Of a DNA stretch of 64,000 nucleotides, positions 1-10,070 are shown piece after piece. Where the stretch lies: NCBI RefSeq assembly GCF_905171775.1, contig NC_053492.1:275941438-276005437 (forward strand). Direction: 5' to 3'. Positions within the stretch are counted from its first letter, which is position 1, and every line of letters starts with the position of its first letter. The position numbers and the translations under genes were made by a program. Source of the stretch: Rana temporaria. Taxonomy: Eukaryota; Chordata; Amphibia; Anura; Ranidae. A model generated the notes under the pieces. The model was given only the letters and a program-made list of their open reading frames with translations. It searched no databases and was not told the DNA's origin.

Positions 1-1241
1 CAAAAAAAGGGGGGTACTTGAAAAAATTAATCTAGGTCGAACTAGTAACCTTTTATCCATTTGTGCCTTACCTCTTCTCTATGGATAGACCAGTGTTTTT
101 AAGACGTGTCATTAATATCAGAATTTTTTAACAAATGTGTTTCATTTCAGTGAGATCCGTTTTCTCTTTTGATATCTTTGAACCTTGAACGTGTCCTGAT
201 GAAGCCTGATGGTGAACTCTTTTCTACAGTGGCAATGGAGTCCAGAGTTTCAAAAGACTTAAAGGTAGGTTCACTTAAAAAACAATGCACATTTATTTTC
301 AGATAAAAAATGTGCATTTATAAAAAAAAAAAAATAGGAGCCTGTAACGCAAAGCACCAACAATCATCAGATCAAGTTACTGAATTACAGGAACATCAGT
401 AAACTACCTAGACCGCTAATCAGCACCTTGGTAGTTCATTGAGTACTTCAAGCTGTCAGCTACAAAGGATGATGGTACTTGTAGTTCATTAATTCACAGA
501 ACTTTGAAATCTTAACTCTGAATCCCTAGCCTGTCACATGGAACATTGCACCTTATATATTGGAGTACATGTAACATGTTCAGAAAGGTGAAATTAGAAG
601 TTTTGTGTATGTGTGTGTGCGCGCACACTCCAAACAAACAATTTAATTCTGATTGTTTTGTCGTTGCAATGTTTTTGAGAAATAAGGGTAGAACCATGTT
701 TAGCACAACTTCTCCATTTCCTCCACACATTTGGGGGTTATCAGAATGTCTGAGTTGTTATGAGCTCCATATATCACTTGGGGAGGTCTATCAGTGTTCT
801 TATGTCTGTGTGCATAATCTATTCCCTGTTGCTTACAAAGGTCAAATGTGTTGAGTGTAAATAGACAATGAAGATTCTTATTATATATTAGGTTAGTTGA
901 ATACAATTTGAATAAAATATTTCCCTAGCATACCTGAATTGTTATTCCAGAAGTAAGATGGGAAAGGACAGTAGAGGCTAAACTTGGATAAAAGCCAGGG
1001 GAGGCTGAAAAACTGGGCTAGGGCCTCATGTTCCATACCCAGAAATTGGAATCACCAGTGCAGCACTTGTCCATAACTCTAGTGAGATTAGCCATCTTAT
1101 AGTAGAGAGAGTCAGGTATGCCTTCCATCATCTGTGAATATCCAGCCCGTGTTAGAGCTGAGCAGGCAGTTGCTGACAATCAGTTTAAAAGCTATCTTTT
1201 CATACAGCATCCTAATACTTTCTTTGAAAAACTCAAAACAG
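1..1241. other. Unassigned AT-rich flank
   Basis: I recognise no gene or repeat family here. The stretch has a short poly(A) run near 319-333 and a short alternating TG/CG purine-pyrimidine run near 607-627. Positions 230-264 are bracketed by a pyrimidine-rich AG and a GTAGGT, so they resemble a 35-nt exon with one open frame, but this pattern arises often by chance. Confidence 0.5.
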
Positions 1242-1688
1242 GGGGCGGAGCCGGCAGCCGAGGAAGATGGCCACTTGAGGAAGAAGCTCCAGGATATCAC
1301 AGCCATTCCCAGCCCTTTACAGCGATGGGGGCAGGGGTGGACTGACCATTGAGGCACCCAGGCACTGCCCGAGGGCCCCTTGCCACTAGGGGGCCCCACC
1401 AGGGCTGCCAGGCTCAGTAAAACCAGGGACAGTATGTAAAAACCTGTTTTTTTTTACATCTGTCCCTGATATGTCCGAAACCGACATGCTTTTGATGTGA
1501 AAATCCATATATTTTAGCTGCCCCACCCCCTCTGCACTGCCTCCTGGCATGGTGGCCATCTGTAAGCCCGGGGACCCCATAATCTTCTATTGCCCGGGGG
1601 CCCCATGAGTTGTCAGTCTGCCCCTGGATGGGGGACAGCTAACTTGAGCCTTAACACCTTCTACAAGTAGGTGAACTACTACTGGGCT
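1242..1688 (+). mobile_element. Probable L1-like LINE 5' region, split by a hAT MITE
   Basis: This GC-rich stretch lies directly upstream of the ORF1-like start codon at 1689 and contains the 295-bp MITE at 1332-1626. Removing the MITE and one copy of its duplication leaves about 144 bp of continuous sequence leading to the ATG. Assignment as the LINE 5' untranslated region is inference from position; the exact left border cannot be seen. Confidence 0.45.
1332..1626. mobile_element. hAT-type MITE with perfect 8-bp target duplication
   Basis: The element starts CAGGGGTGGACTGACC and ends AGTCTGCCCCTG, giving imperfect terminal inverted repeats of the CAGGGG/CCCCTG type. It is flanked by GATGGGGG at 1324-1331 and again at 1627-1634, a perfect 8-bp direct repeat. 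An 8-bp duplication with CAGGG-like ends is the hAT signature. At 295 bp it has no transposase and must have been mobilised in trans. It sits in the presumed 5' region of the L1-like LINE, so it is younger than that LINE. Confidence 0.85.
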
Positions 1689-2003
1689 ATGGGGAAACGT
1701 AAGCCACCTGCAGGTCCCCTCAAGCTTACCACATACTTTGGCTCCCTTGGAGCAAGATAAGAATCCATATTGCCTGAACCATACTCTGGGATCTCCTTAC
1801 ATGTAGACCTGTCCAAGCACACTATGCAAACACGCAATAAGCTAGTCTCTCTTACTAAGCTATATACCAATCATAATGTTGTCTACCACTGGGGCTTCCC
1901 AGTCAAACTATTGGTCACCTGGGAGTGCAAAAATTATACTATATTCTCTGTGGAAGAAGGAATGAATTTAGCAAAAGCAGTTGGGCTTGCTGCCCATAGA
2001 TGA
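1689..2003 (+). pseudogene. L1-like LINE ORF1 remnant (deleted middle, one stop)
   Basis: LINE ORF1 proteins bind RNA and coat the retrotransposon transcript. An ATG at 1689 opens MGKRKPPAGPLKL, a basic start of the kind seen in vertebrate L1 ORF1. An in-frame TAA at 1758-1760 follows, and from about 1770 the same frame encodes a C-terminal-domain-like segment with HVDLSKHTMQTR, YHWGFPVKLLV and FSVEEGMNLAK, ending at a stop at 2001-2003. The order (acidic DLS, RWGFP-like core, speeEG-like motif) matches the ORF1 C-terminal domain. The protein would be about 104 residues, far shorter than a complete ORF1 protein, so the coiled coil and RRM are missing. ORF2 follows about 590 bp downstream on the same strand. 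The family call rests on motif recognition only. Confidence 0.65.
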
Positions 2004-2596
2004 CCAAAGCCCCTCATCTAAAGCTTCACCATCAAGAGTTGATCCTTTATGGGAAACAGCCCCCGACTAAATGCCCCAATACTCCTTGCCTTAAAGTTGG
2101 TAGGTTCTCAAGTAAACATATGAATATTAAAAAATTCACTTGAGGTGGAATTTGTGATTATTTTTTATATATATCTATATATTTTGTTATATTTATAGTT
2201 TAATAACCTACGAGTGCTTATATATATTTAATCACTTTACAGCACCCTCTTTATCACCAATCAAACATATGAATATGAAGGAACCCTGTGGCTCTGATGT
2301 GCAGATATCCTCCACCCTATAAATCAGTATTCACTGCTTTTCATGATTTGTCTCTTGTTTTTTTTACAGTTTTTTTACAGTTACTTTTTTTTTTATTTCT
2401 GTTTAACTATTTTTTTTTGTTGACACCATTGACAATAAGCCTTTCTCCTGGAGATTCCCAAAGCCGAAACCACCCTATCTGTTGAAACTACACTGCTGGA
2501 GGACTCAAAGAAACTACACCCGATCAGGTACTCTTTTATACTAGATCTCACTAAGATGCTTACACAGTTGACTACATCAATCAATTACTTTTATAT
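2004..2596 (+). other. Inter-ORF spacer of the L1-like LINE
   Basis: There is no gene here. The stretch is AT-rich, with a TATATA run near 2166-2185 and T-rich tracts at 2358-2418. It separates the ORF1 and ORF2 remnants of the same LINE, and is longer than expected for an inter-ORF region, so extra sequence may have been inserted. Confidence 0.45.
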
Positions 2597-3665
2597 ATGA
2601 TTCTTAAAATCCTCTCACTAAATGCTCATGGGCTCAACAGTCCATATAAGCGAAAAGCTCTGTGGCAAGAAGCAAAAAACCTCAATGGAGAGGTTATTTC
2701 TGTACAAGAAACCCATTTCTTAGCTAACAAATCTTCCACATGTACCCAACAACTTTTTTCACATATATTTACCACAAACGCAGAGGTTAAAAAAAGAGGG
2801 ACTTGTTTTCAAAAACTCTGTTTCTTTTAAACTTCACGCATCAGTTTTGGATCCACATGGTAGATATATTAATTTAGTGTGTGACATCAACAACATCACC
2901 TACACTATCGCAAATATATATGCTCCAAATTCACGTCAAATAGCCTTTTTGTGCAGGGTTACTAAGAAAGTCCACCACATACGTAAAGGCTATCAACTCA
3001 TCTGTGGAGATTTCAACTCTATTGTTGACAATGAAATTTACTCTACTGTAATCCTGTTCTACTTTGAAACCCTTTCTTCACAGTGAGGACCTGTATGATA
3101 TATGACAATTTCTTAATCCAACAGAAAAAGACTATACTCACAAGATATATACACGCATTGACCTCTTTGTGTCTGATTTACAATTGCTGTCTAGGGTGGC
3201 AGTGGCAAAAATCCACTCTATTCTTTGGTCGGATCAGGCACCAATATCTATTTTCCTTACAGAACCTAATACCACAAAGCCCACTTACATGTGCTGCAAT
3301 AATGTAGACCTTTTTTTCTAGGATGTAATTTAAAGAAGCCTTAAGAAAACAAAACCAAGAATTCTTTGAAAATAACATTGCCCCTGATGTCTCCCTTCCT
3401 TCTGTCTGGTGTGCACACAAAGTCTATAACAGAAGCCTCTTCATACAGATGGCAGCTAGGGAAAAAAGGTTTAAAATTAAAAATATGTCTTACTTATTGT
3501 TACCAATCAAGCAGCTAGAATCTCAACATAAAACTTTTTTGGCGGATGATAAACTGCAAGAATTGACGCAGTACAGAAATACGTTAAAATCCTTCTAGAG
3601 GAAAGCCATGAGAAAGCCTTGAGGAGATTTAAAGCCTTGCACTACTCCCAAGGCAACAGGGCTGG
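2597..3665 (+). pseudogene. L1/Tx1-like LINE ORF2 remnant: AP endonuclease domain
   Basis: ORF2 of L1-like LINEs carries an apurinic/apyrimidinic endonuclease that nicks target DNA, followed by reverse transcriptase. The opening frame reads MILKILSLNAHGLNSP, then ISVQETH (metal-binding Glu) near residue 38. After a frameshift near 2800 it continues with DPHGRYINLV, IANIYAPN and ICGDFNSIVD (the GDFN catalytic motif). After more shifts, near 3120-3270, it reads RIDLFVSD and WSDQAPISI. The last motif is normally SDHAP; the catalytic His is Gln here. The frame at about 3575-3665 reads ALRRFKALHYSQGNRAG, the linker ahead of the RT domain. The RT itself is absent because PLE sequence begins at about 3666. 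With at least three frame changes and a lost catalytic residue, it is dead. The family call is strong; L1 versus Tx1 is not resolved. Confidence 0.82.
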
Positions 3666-4140
3666 TACTGATCCCCCCAAAAAAGTGTCCACTTTCCTAG
3701 ATAGGGAAGGTTTTCATTACTGCACTCGGTGCAAGGCATGTAAAACCTCAAAAAGACTGAAGAGGAAAATTGAAAATGTACAATCGGTAGTCACAAATCA
3801 CATGTTTAAAATAAAATCTTTAATTACATGTGATTCAGAATATGTAACATATGTATTGAAATGCCAGTGTCCAAAAAAATATGTGGGTAGAACCACATGG
3901 AAACTTAGCACCAGAATAAATTAGCATATAGCTAATATAAAAAAACGGGTTCCCTAAACACAACATGTCAAATCACTTCAGACTGTTCCATAATAAAGAT
4001 CCATCTTTACTTACTTTTTATGTAATTGATAGAGTCAAAAAACATTGGCGGGGGACAACTCTGAAAAGAGCAGTCTCACAAAATGAAATGGAATGGCTAT
4101 ACATATTAGATACTCTATAGCCTGCTGGTTTGAATATAGA
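3666..4140 (+). pseudogene. Penelope-like element C-terminus: GIY-YIG endonuclease remnant
   Basis: PLEs are retroelements whose reverse transcriptase is fused to a C-terminal GIY-YIG nuclease. The frame continuing from the LINE remnant reads HYCTRCKACKTS (CxxC zinc-finger-like motif), then IKSLITCDSEYVTYVLKC, CPKKYVGRT and LSTRIN. The VTY...YVG pair is the GIY-YIG core, and the preceding CxxC is typical of Neptune-type PLEs. A stop at 3922-3924 is followed, after a frameshift, by NHFRLFHNKDPSLLTF, HWRGTTLKRAVSQNEMEW and LYILDTL with GLNID, the usual C-terminal tail. The RT domain is missing, so the copy is 5'-truncated. Its left edge abuts LINE ORF2 without a frame break, so it either inserted there or recombined. 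Confidence 0.8.
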
Positions 4141-4775
4141 TGTAGACCACAATTATTTTTTTCACCACTGATAAATCAGTTAAATGTAATCATTGGGGAT
4201 AGTGAGGAAGCTTTATTTTTTTCTCAGGTTTCAAATTTTTTTATACTGTATACTTTTTCTGAAATGTATGTGAATAGAAATCTGTGCCAATATTAGATAA
4301 ACATAAATGTGGTCTCCTATATATCAATTGCAGCTCCAAAACTAGTGTATACTAATAACAAATTATCAAAAAGATGAAAGGGCGCAACAAAATGTGAGAT
4401 ACCACTTTTTAAAGTGCATAAAGTGTCATCAAATACATATTCAAATGTCCATAATTAACGCAGATATGTAAATTATAATTAAACAATGGTTAATTAAAAT
4501 ATTCTAGTATTCCAACACTGTGCTTCATAAAAGTGCAATGTGCATTTAATCAAAGTGCTTCACTCGAAGTGCCATACAATTGCGCTCACCAGATATCCAA
4601 GGCCATAAATGACCACCAGGCATATAGGAGAATCTTTTCTCAGAATCATTCCTCTTTCAGGCCTCTCACAGGCTATATTCATTTTTTTCCAGAGATCCAC
4701 TTCTATCCACTTAGTATGAAACAACGCTTCATAAACATACGGTAAGTAGGCAGAACTAGTGTAATACAGTCTTTT
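4141..4775 (+). mobile_element. Probable PLE 3' region
   Basis: This AT-rich stretch directly follows the PLE C-terminal tail and has no gene. I call it the PLE 3' untranslated/terminal region by position only. It is cut off by the TTAA at 4776-4779, where a TTAA-family element begins. Confidence 0.4.
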
Positions 4776-6489
4776 TTAACTCCTTCCCACCCTGCGCCCG
4801 ACTATATATGGCCGCAAGGTGGCTCTCATCTGCCGGGAGGCCGTCTAAATACGGCCTCTGACCGCCCGCCACTGTTTGGCGCGTGTACGCCCACCGCGTC
4901 ACACAGATGCCGATGAGCATGCCAGGCAGCCGTGATGTCTGCCAGGCAGCCACGATCAGCAGTCACAGAGCCAGGGACGTGGAGCTCTGTATGTAAACAC
5001 AGAGCTCCACGTCCTGTCAGGGAGAGGAGACCAATGGTGTGTCCCTTGTACATAGGGACAACCATCGGTCACCTCCCCCAGTTAGTCCCCCTCCCCACAG
5101 TAAGAATCCCCCTAAAGTAAGAATCACTCCCAGGGTACATATTTAACCCCTTGATGCCCACTAGTGTTAACCCCTTCCCTGACAGTCACATTTATACAGT
5201 AACCAGTGCATTTTTATAGCACTGTTCGCTGTATAAATGTGAATGGTCCCAAAAATGTGTCAAAAGTGTGCGATGTGTCCGCCGTAATATTGCAGTTGTG
5301 ACAAAAATCGCCGATTGCCGCCATTACTAGTAAAAAAATAATAATAATAAAAAAAAAGTAATAATTCAATCCCCTATTTTGTAGGCGTTATAACGTTTGC
5401 GCAAACCAATCACTATACGCTTATTGTGATTTTTTTTTTTACAAAAAATATGTAGAAGAATACGTATCGGACTAAACTGAAATTATTATTATTTTTTTAA
5501 ATGGGATATTTATTATAGCAAAAACTAAAAAATATTGGGGCAGATTCTTGTAGAATTGCGTAACTTAGGGCGGGAGCAACGTATCTAATTTACGTTACGC
5601 CGCCGCAAGTTTTTCAGGCAAGTGCTTTATTCACAAAGAACTTGCCTGTAAAGTTGCGGCGGTGTATCGTAAATCACTCGGCGCAATCCCGCCTAATTCA
5701 AATTAGGCGGGTAGGGGGCGTGTAGCATTTAAATTAAGCGAGTTCCCGCGCCGAACGTACTGCGCATGCGCCGTCTGTAAAATATCCCAGGGTGCATTGC
5801 TCCAAATGACGTCGCAAGGACGTCATTGGTTTCGACGTGAACGTAAATGGCGTCCAGCCCCATTAACGGACGACTTACGCAAACAACATAAATTTATAAA
5901 TTTTGACGCGGGAACGACGGCCATACTTAACATTGATTGCGCCTCATATACCCAGGGGCAACTTTACGCCGGGACAAGCCTAACGTAAACGTCGTAACTT
6001 TACTGCGTCGGCCGCGCGTACGTTCGGGAATTCGCGTAAATAGCTAATTTGCATACTCGACGGGGAAAACTACGGAGGTGACACCTAGCGGACAAAAAAA
6101 AATTGCATTTAAGATCCGACGGCGTAAGAGCCTTACGCCTGTCGGATCTAATGGATATCTATGCGTAACTGATTCTAAGAATCAGTCGCATAGATACGAC
6201 GGCCCAGATTAGGACTTACGACGGCGTACATGGCGTTGCGCCGTGGTAAGCCCTTTGAGAATCTGGACCATTGTGTTTTTTTCAAAATTGTTGCTCTATT
6301 TTTGTTTAAAAGCAAAAAATAAAATACCACCAAAAGAAAGCTCTATTTGTGGGGAAAATAGGACGTCAATTTTGTTTGGGAGCCACGTCACATGACTGCG
6401 CAATTTTCATTCAAAGCGTGACAGTGCCGAAAGCTGAAATTTCACCTGGGCAGGAAGGGGGTATATGTGCCCAGTAAGCAAGTGGTTAA
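4776..6489. mobile_element. TTAA-bounded repeat family, copy 1 (split by a MITE)
   Basis: The copy starts at TTAACTCCTT and ends AAGTGGTTAA, an inverted TTAACCACTT-type terminus flanked by TTAA. Internally it shares long stretches with the copies at 22146, 44060 and 46758, such as GTAAGAATCACTCCC, GGTCCCAAAAATGTGTC and AATACGTATCGG. Inverted ends bounded by TTAA fit piggyBac or Kolobok superfamilies; neither can be chosen without a transposase. It has no coding capacity. A 733-bp MITE at 5537-6269 interrupts it and is therefore younger. Without that insertion the copy is about 980 bp, similar to the other copies. Confidence 0.75.
5537..6269. mobile_element. GGGGCAGATTC-type MITE, copy A (3-bp target duplication)
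   Basis: The element starts GGGGCAGATTCTTG and ends GAGAATCTGGACC. It is flanked by ATT at 5534-5536 and 6270-6272, and the host TTAA-family sequence resumes exactly where other copies (for example 47465-47490) are continuous. It is rich in TACGCCG/CGTAAG palindromic motifs. A 3-bp duplication with GG-rich inverted ends resembles nonautonomous PIF/Harbinger elements, although the duplication is not the usual TWA. The copy at 41453 aligns in opposite orientation. It encodes no protein. Confidence 0.78.
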
Positions 6490-6889
6490 TTGATAAAAAA
6501 CCTACAAGGCTTGTAACTTGTGTCAGGTACAGCAGAGTTACAGCGTAGCTTGAGGGAAGGTAGAGGCCGATCCGTCACTGGCAAGTGATACAAATAAAAA
6601 CAGTGTGCATCTCAGCTGATTCAATAGTGTAGAGAACTCCTATACCATGCGTGCTATGCCCCAAAATCTCTATGCATTTCATGCTCGTGCACACGTCATC
6701 AGGAAAATGGCGCCGCCACCATGATACCGGAGCCTTTGATAGAACATGACTGATTAAATGATGTTGGTTGTTGTGGCGGCTTCGGTATTATGGCGGTGGG
6801 GCCATTTTCCTGTTGATTACCACCGACCAATAACATGGTGTTTGGCTCTATTTAGGCTCCAGTATCATGGCAGAAAACCCCCAAAAAAA
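6490..6889 (-). mobile_element. Probable PLE terminal region with 40-bp inverted repeat
   Basis: There is no gene. Positions 6698-6738 and 6778-6817 are inverted copies of each other (ATCAGGAAAATGGCGCCGCC in one arm, matching the reverse complement of the other with a few mismatches), with about 40 bp between them. On the minus strand, 6662-6704 reads CTGATGA, a short GTGCAC-containing hairpin, then GAAATGCATAGAG. This resembles a CpG-decayed hammerhead core of the type found in PLE terminal repeats. Both family and ribozyme are inference. Confidence 0.4.
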
Positions 6890-7345
6890 ATTTAAAGCAC
6901 CCTGTCCCGACGAGCTTGCGCGCAGAAGCGAACTCCTCTGTAGCTCAAAAGATGCAACCAATAGATTTTTTTAAACGTAACAGAGATTTTTAAGGGTAAA
7001 AGTTTGACGCATGAGCGGGTGCAATTTTGAAGCGTGACATGTTGGGTATCATTTTACTCGGCGTAATACTATCTTTCACAATATATAAAAAAATTGGGCT
7101 AACTTTACTGTTGTGTGATTTTTTAATACAAAAAAGTGAATTTTTTCCCCAAAAAGTGCCCTTGTAAGACCGCTGCGCAAATACGGTGTGACAAAAAGTA
7201 TTGCAATGACCGCCATTGTATTCCCTAGGGTGTTAGAAAAAAATATATATAATGTTTGGGGGTTTTAAGTAATTTTCTAGCAAAAAAATGTTTTAATCTT
7301 GTAAACGCCAAATCTAAAAAACAGGCTTGGTCCTTAAGTGGTTAA
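6890..7345. mobile_element. TTAA-bounded repeat, second subfamily, 5'-truncated
   Basis: From CACCCTGTCCCGACGAGC to AAGTGGTTAA at 7336-7345 this copy parallels the 3' half of the fuller copy at 54479-55526. Shared blocks include AAATACGGTGTGAC, AGTATTGCAATGACC-like and CTAGGGTGTTA-like sequence. Only the right TTAA terminus is present. It is noncoding. The adjoining minisatellite starts right after the TTAA. Confidence 0.65.
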
Positions 7346-7946
7346 CACAGTATATTTTATTGTGTTACTGCATACGTCATACAGTTCTCTGTGTTACTGC
7401 AAGTAAAACGCCATATAGTTCTGTGCCTTACTACAAGTTTAACGTTGTATATTTCTTTGCGCTACTGCAAGTTTAACTCTGTATATTTCATTGTGTTACT
7501 GCAAGTTTAACGCCATATATTTCATTGCGTTACTGCAAGTTTAACGCCATATAGTTCTGTGCGTTACTGCAAGTTTAATGCTGTATATCTCATTGCATTC
7601 CTGCAAGTTAAACACTGTATATTTCAATGTGTTACTGCACGTTTAACACCATATATTTCATTAAGTTACTATAAGTTGAATGCCATATAGTTCTGTACAT
7701 TACTGCAAGTTTAACGCCATATATTTCATTGCATTACTGCAAGTTTAATGCCATATCGTTATGTGCGTTACTGCAAGTTTAACTCTGTATAGTTCTAGTT
7801 TAATGCCATATATTTCATTGTGTTACCGCAAGTTTAACGCTGTATATTTAATTGCGTTACTTCAAGTTTAACGCCATATAGATCTATGCGTTACTGCAAG
7901 ATTAATGCAGTATATTTCATTGCATTACTGCAAGTTTAATGCTGTA
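7346..7946. repeat. 34-bp minisatellite, left part
   Basis: Roughly 18 diverged tandem copies of a 34-bp unit occur here. The unit contains GTTACTGCAAGTTTAAC followed by variants of GCCATATATTTCATTGC. The array resumes at 9578 after the 1.6-kb hAT-like insertion. Period and copy number were read by eye, and divergence between units is substantial, so the array is old. It has no evident function. Confidence 0.85.
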
Positions 7947-9577
7947 TAGGGATGAGCTTCGTATGTTCGATCGTTCGTCGAATTACAAACGTTTTGGGCC
8001 ATTCACGCCAAATTTGAGTTGCGTGTCTTGGCCCATAATTCACTGCGGCATTACAGTGCATTGCTGGCTGATGATTGGCCAAGCATGCACTATGACCCGC
8101 ATGCTTGGCCAATCACAGCGCGCAAAAAATGGTGAGCCATAATTGGCCAAAGCCAGGATGGCTTTGGCCAATTATGGCTCAGGGGGTTTAGTACACGCCC
8201 CACACTATATAATGCTGCCTGGAAGTCGGCCTTGTGTAGTGTGTTGGTGGTTTACAGAGAGAGACAGAGAGAGAGTGTCATATTTTGGGGTTAGATAGAG
8301 CAGGCAGGCAGGCTAGTCAGTTAGAGTTACAATGTGTAGAGGATATATATGCATCCCAGGTGTTGTATATATATTTAAACACTATATTGAGTTTAGATAG
8401 ATCTGCTCTTCCTAATATACTGGCAGGCAGGTGATTGTGCTAGCTGCAGTATTTTCACGTGGTGTACTGTCTGTGTCCTCTGTACAGTGTGCACCTAAAG
8501 CTACGTCAATAGATTTGCTGGTGTTTCTCATATTAATTCCTAAAGGCAGTAGAGCTGCTCGATTCTGGAAAAAATGAGAATCACAAAGAATCTTAGAATG
8601 AAGATCACGATTCTCAAAAAAATGCATGGTCCTTTTGTTAGCATGCATTTTTGTGATTTTGTTTTTATTTTATTTACACACACATTATATATATATAAAT
8701 AAATATATAAATAAAAAAATCACAAAAATAAAAATGCATGCTAACAAAAGCACCATGCATTTTGGTGCAGCGGCATTAAAAAATTAAATTAATTCTCAAA
8801 TTAATAAGCTGTTCTGCAGCAAGGCACATACTCTGATGCATCGCATAGATGTGAGATTGAACCTTCAAAACACAGTCAGGAGGCCGAGGGGCATCAAAAC
8901 CCACAGCAGTGATAGCTGATAATAGCATGGCTGTTTTGTACAACGTCACTACAGAACTACCCTACCTCACTGCGCACTTACTGCTCTATGTTTTCCAAAA
9001 AGCTTAAATAATAGATTTTTTGGCTGGAGCTACACTTTAAAAAAGTACCAGTTCAAAATTACAAACAGATTCTACTTAACAACAAACCTACAGTCCCTGT
9101 CTTGTTTGCACCGCCTGTATACTGCTATTCAAAGTATATAGGGCCAAAGGGGCTGGTAATGACCTGGGGGGAGGGGGGGGAACCCATGCTATTTTTCTCA
9201 ATGATTTTCATCCATATTGCAGGGACCAGACATTACATTAAAGCCGCAAGCTTTTTTCTTTTTTCTTATAGTAACACCCAGCAGGTACGATATTTAAAGG
9301 AATTTTTAATTTTTTTTTTCACTTTTAGCATCATTAAAATCACTGCTCCAGAAAAAAACACAGTTTTTAAAACTTTTTTTCCATTGATACATGTTCCCTG
9401 GGGCAAGACCCGGGTTCTCAAACCCGTTTTACGACAATAACTTGCATATTAGCCTTTAAAATTAGCACTTTTGAATTTGAACGTTTGAGTCCCATAGACT
9501 TCAAAGTTTGCGCGAACGTTCGGTCCGTTCGGTGGTTCTGGTGCAAACCGAACGGGGGGGTGTTCGGCTCATCCCTA
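7947..9577. mobile_element. TAGGGATGAGC hAT-like nonautonomous element with 8-bp duplication
   Basis: The ends are TAGGGATGAGC and GCTCATCCCTA, an exact 11-bp inverted repeat. The flanks are ATGCTGTA (7939-7946) and ATGCTTTA (9578-9585), an 8-bp direct repeat with one mismatch, as expected of hAT. The element interrupts the 34-bp minisatellite. It is 1.6 kb, with no transposase. It has short inverted segments near the left end (GCATGCTTGGCCAATCA and relatives), an AG-rich run near 8257-8275 and a nested palindromic MITE near 8550-8815. Partial relatives end at 10795 and 12715 and begin at 28130. Confidence 0.8.
8617..8768. repeat. Inverted repeat inside the hAT-like element
   Basis: An arm at about 8617-8672 and its reverse complement at about 8706-8768 share TTTTGTTAGCATGCATTTTT, with an AT-rich loop of TATATA and AAATAAAT between them. 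The arms belong to a MITE with GAGAATCACAAAGAATC-like sequence just outside. No coding. Confidence 0.7.
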
Positions 9578-9645
9578 ATGCTTTATATTTTTATTGCATT
9601 ACTGCAAGTTTAAAACCATATATTTCATTGCGTTACAGTCTTTTC
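9578..9645. repeat. 34-bp minisatellite, right part
   Basis: The last two units of the 7346-7946 array (ATTACTGCAAGTTTAA and CATATATTTCATTGCGTTAC) continue here on the far side of the hAT-like insertion. The array stops where the DIRS-like coding remnant begins. Confidence 0.75.
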
Positions 9646-10070
9646 ACCAACAACGATGGACCCGGAAGGGTCGGAGTTACATCAGTTAGACCTAAAGATT
9701 ATGTTGCAGACATATTTAGAAAGGACTGAAGCATTTTGAAAGTCTGAAGCTCTTTTTGTATATCCGGATGGCCCTAGGAAGGGCATGCCAGCCTCCCCAA
9801 GAGTAATTTCATCCTGGATAGTGAAGACGATTCAGATGGCATACTCTCTGGAAGGCCTCCCCCCCCCCCAGGAGATTCATGTGGACTCAACCAGGGCAGT
9901 CTCATCCCCCTGGGCGGCTTGGTGCAAGGTTTCGGCAGAGGTGGTTTGTAAAGCAACAAGTTGGCGTTCCCCTAACACCTTCCTCAAACATTACAAACTA
10001 GATGTGACATCTTCCCAGCTGGGTCTGATGGGAACTTCTGTATTGTCATCCGCTCTGTCTGGTTGTTAAT
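9646..10070 (+). pseudogene. DIRS-like retrotransposon tyrosine recombinase C-terminus
   Basis: DIRS elements integrate with a tyrosine recombinase instead of a DDE integrase. The frame reads HQLDLKIMLQTYLERTEAF, a TGA, then ALFVYPDGPRKGMPAS, SSWIVKTIQMAYSLEGLPPP, IHVDSTRAVSSPWAAW, VCKATSWRSPNTFLKHYKLD and ends SALSGC with TAA. The order of GPRKG, the STRA box with catalytic Arg, KA..W and the HYkLD tyrosine box matches the catalytic C-terminus of DIRS1 recombinases. The His that usually precedes STR is replaced by Asp, though a His lies two residues earlier. The RT, RNase H and methyltransferase-like parts are absent. One internal stop is visible at about 9728. It is a truncated, dead copy; the family call is firm. 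Confidence 0.8.

Noticed and set aside
4093..4296. Independent 67-residue protein
   Set aside because: It overlaps the end of the PLE remnant in a different frame from the recognisable C-terminal motifs.
7346..7946. CRISPR-like array
   Set aside because: The repeats are contiguous 34-bp units with no unique spacers and no cas genes; it is a minisatellite in a eukaryotic genome.
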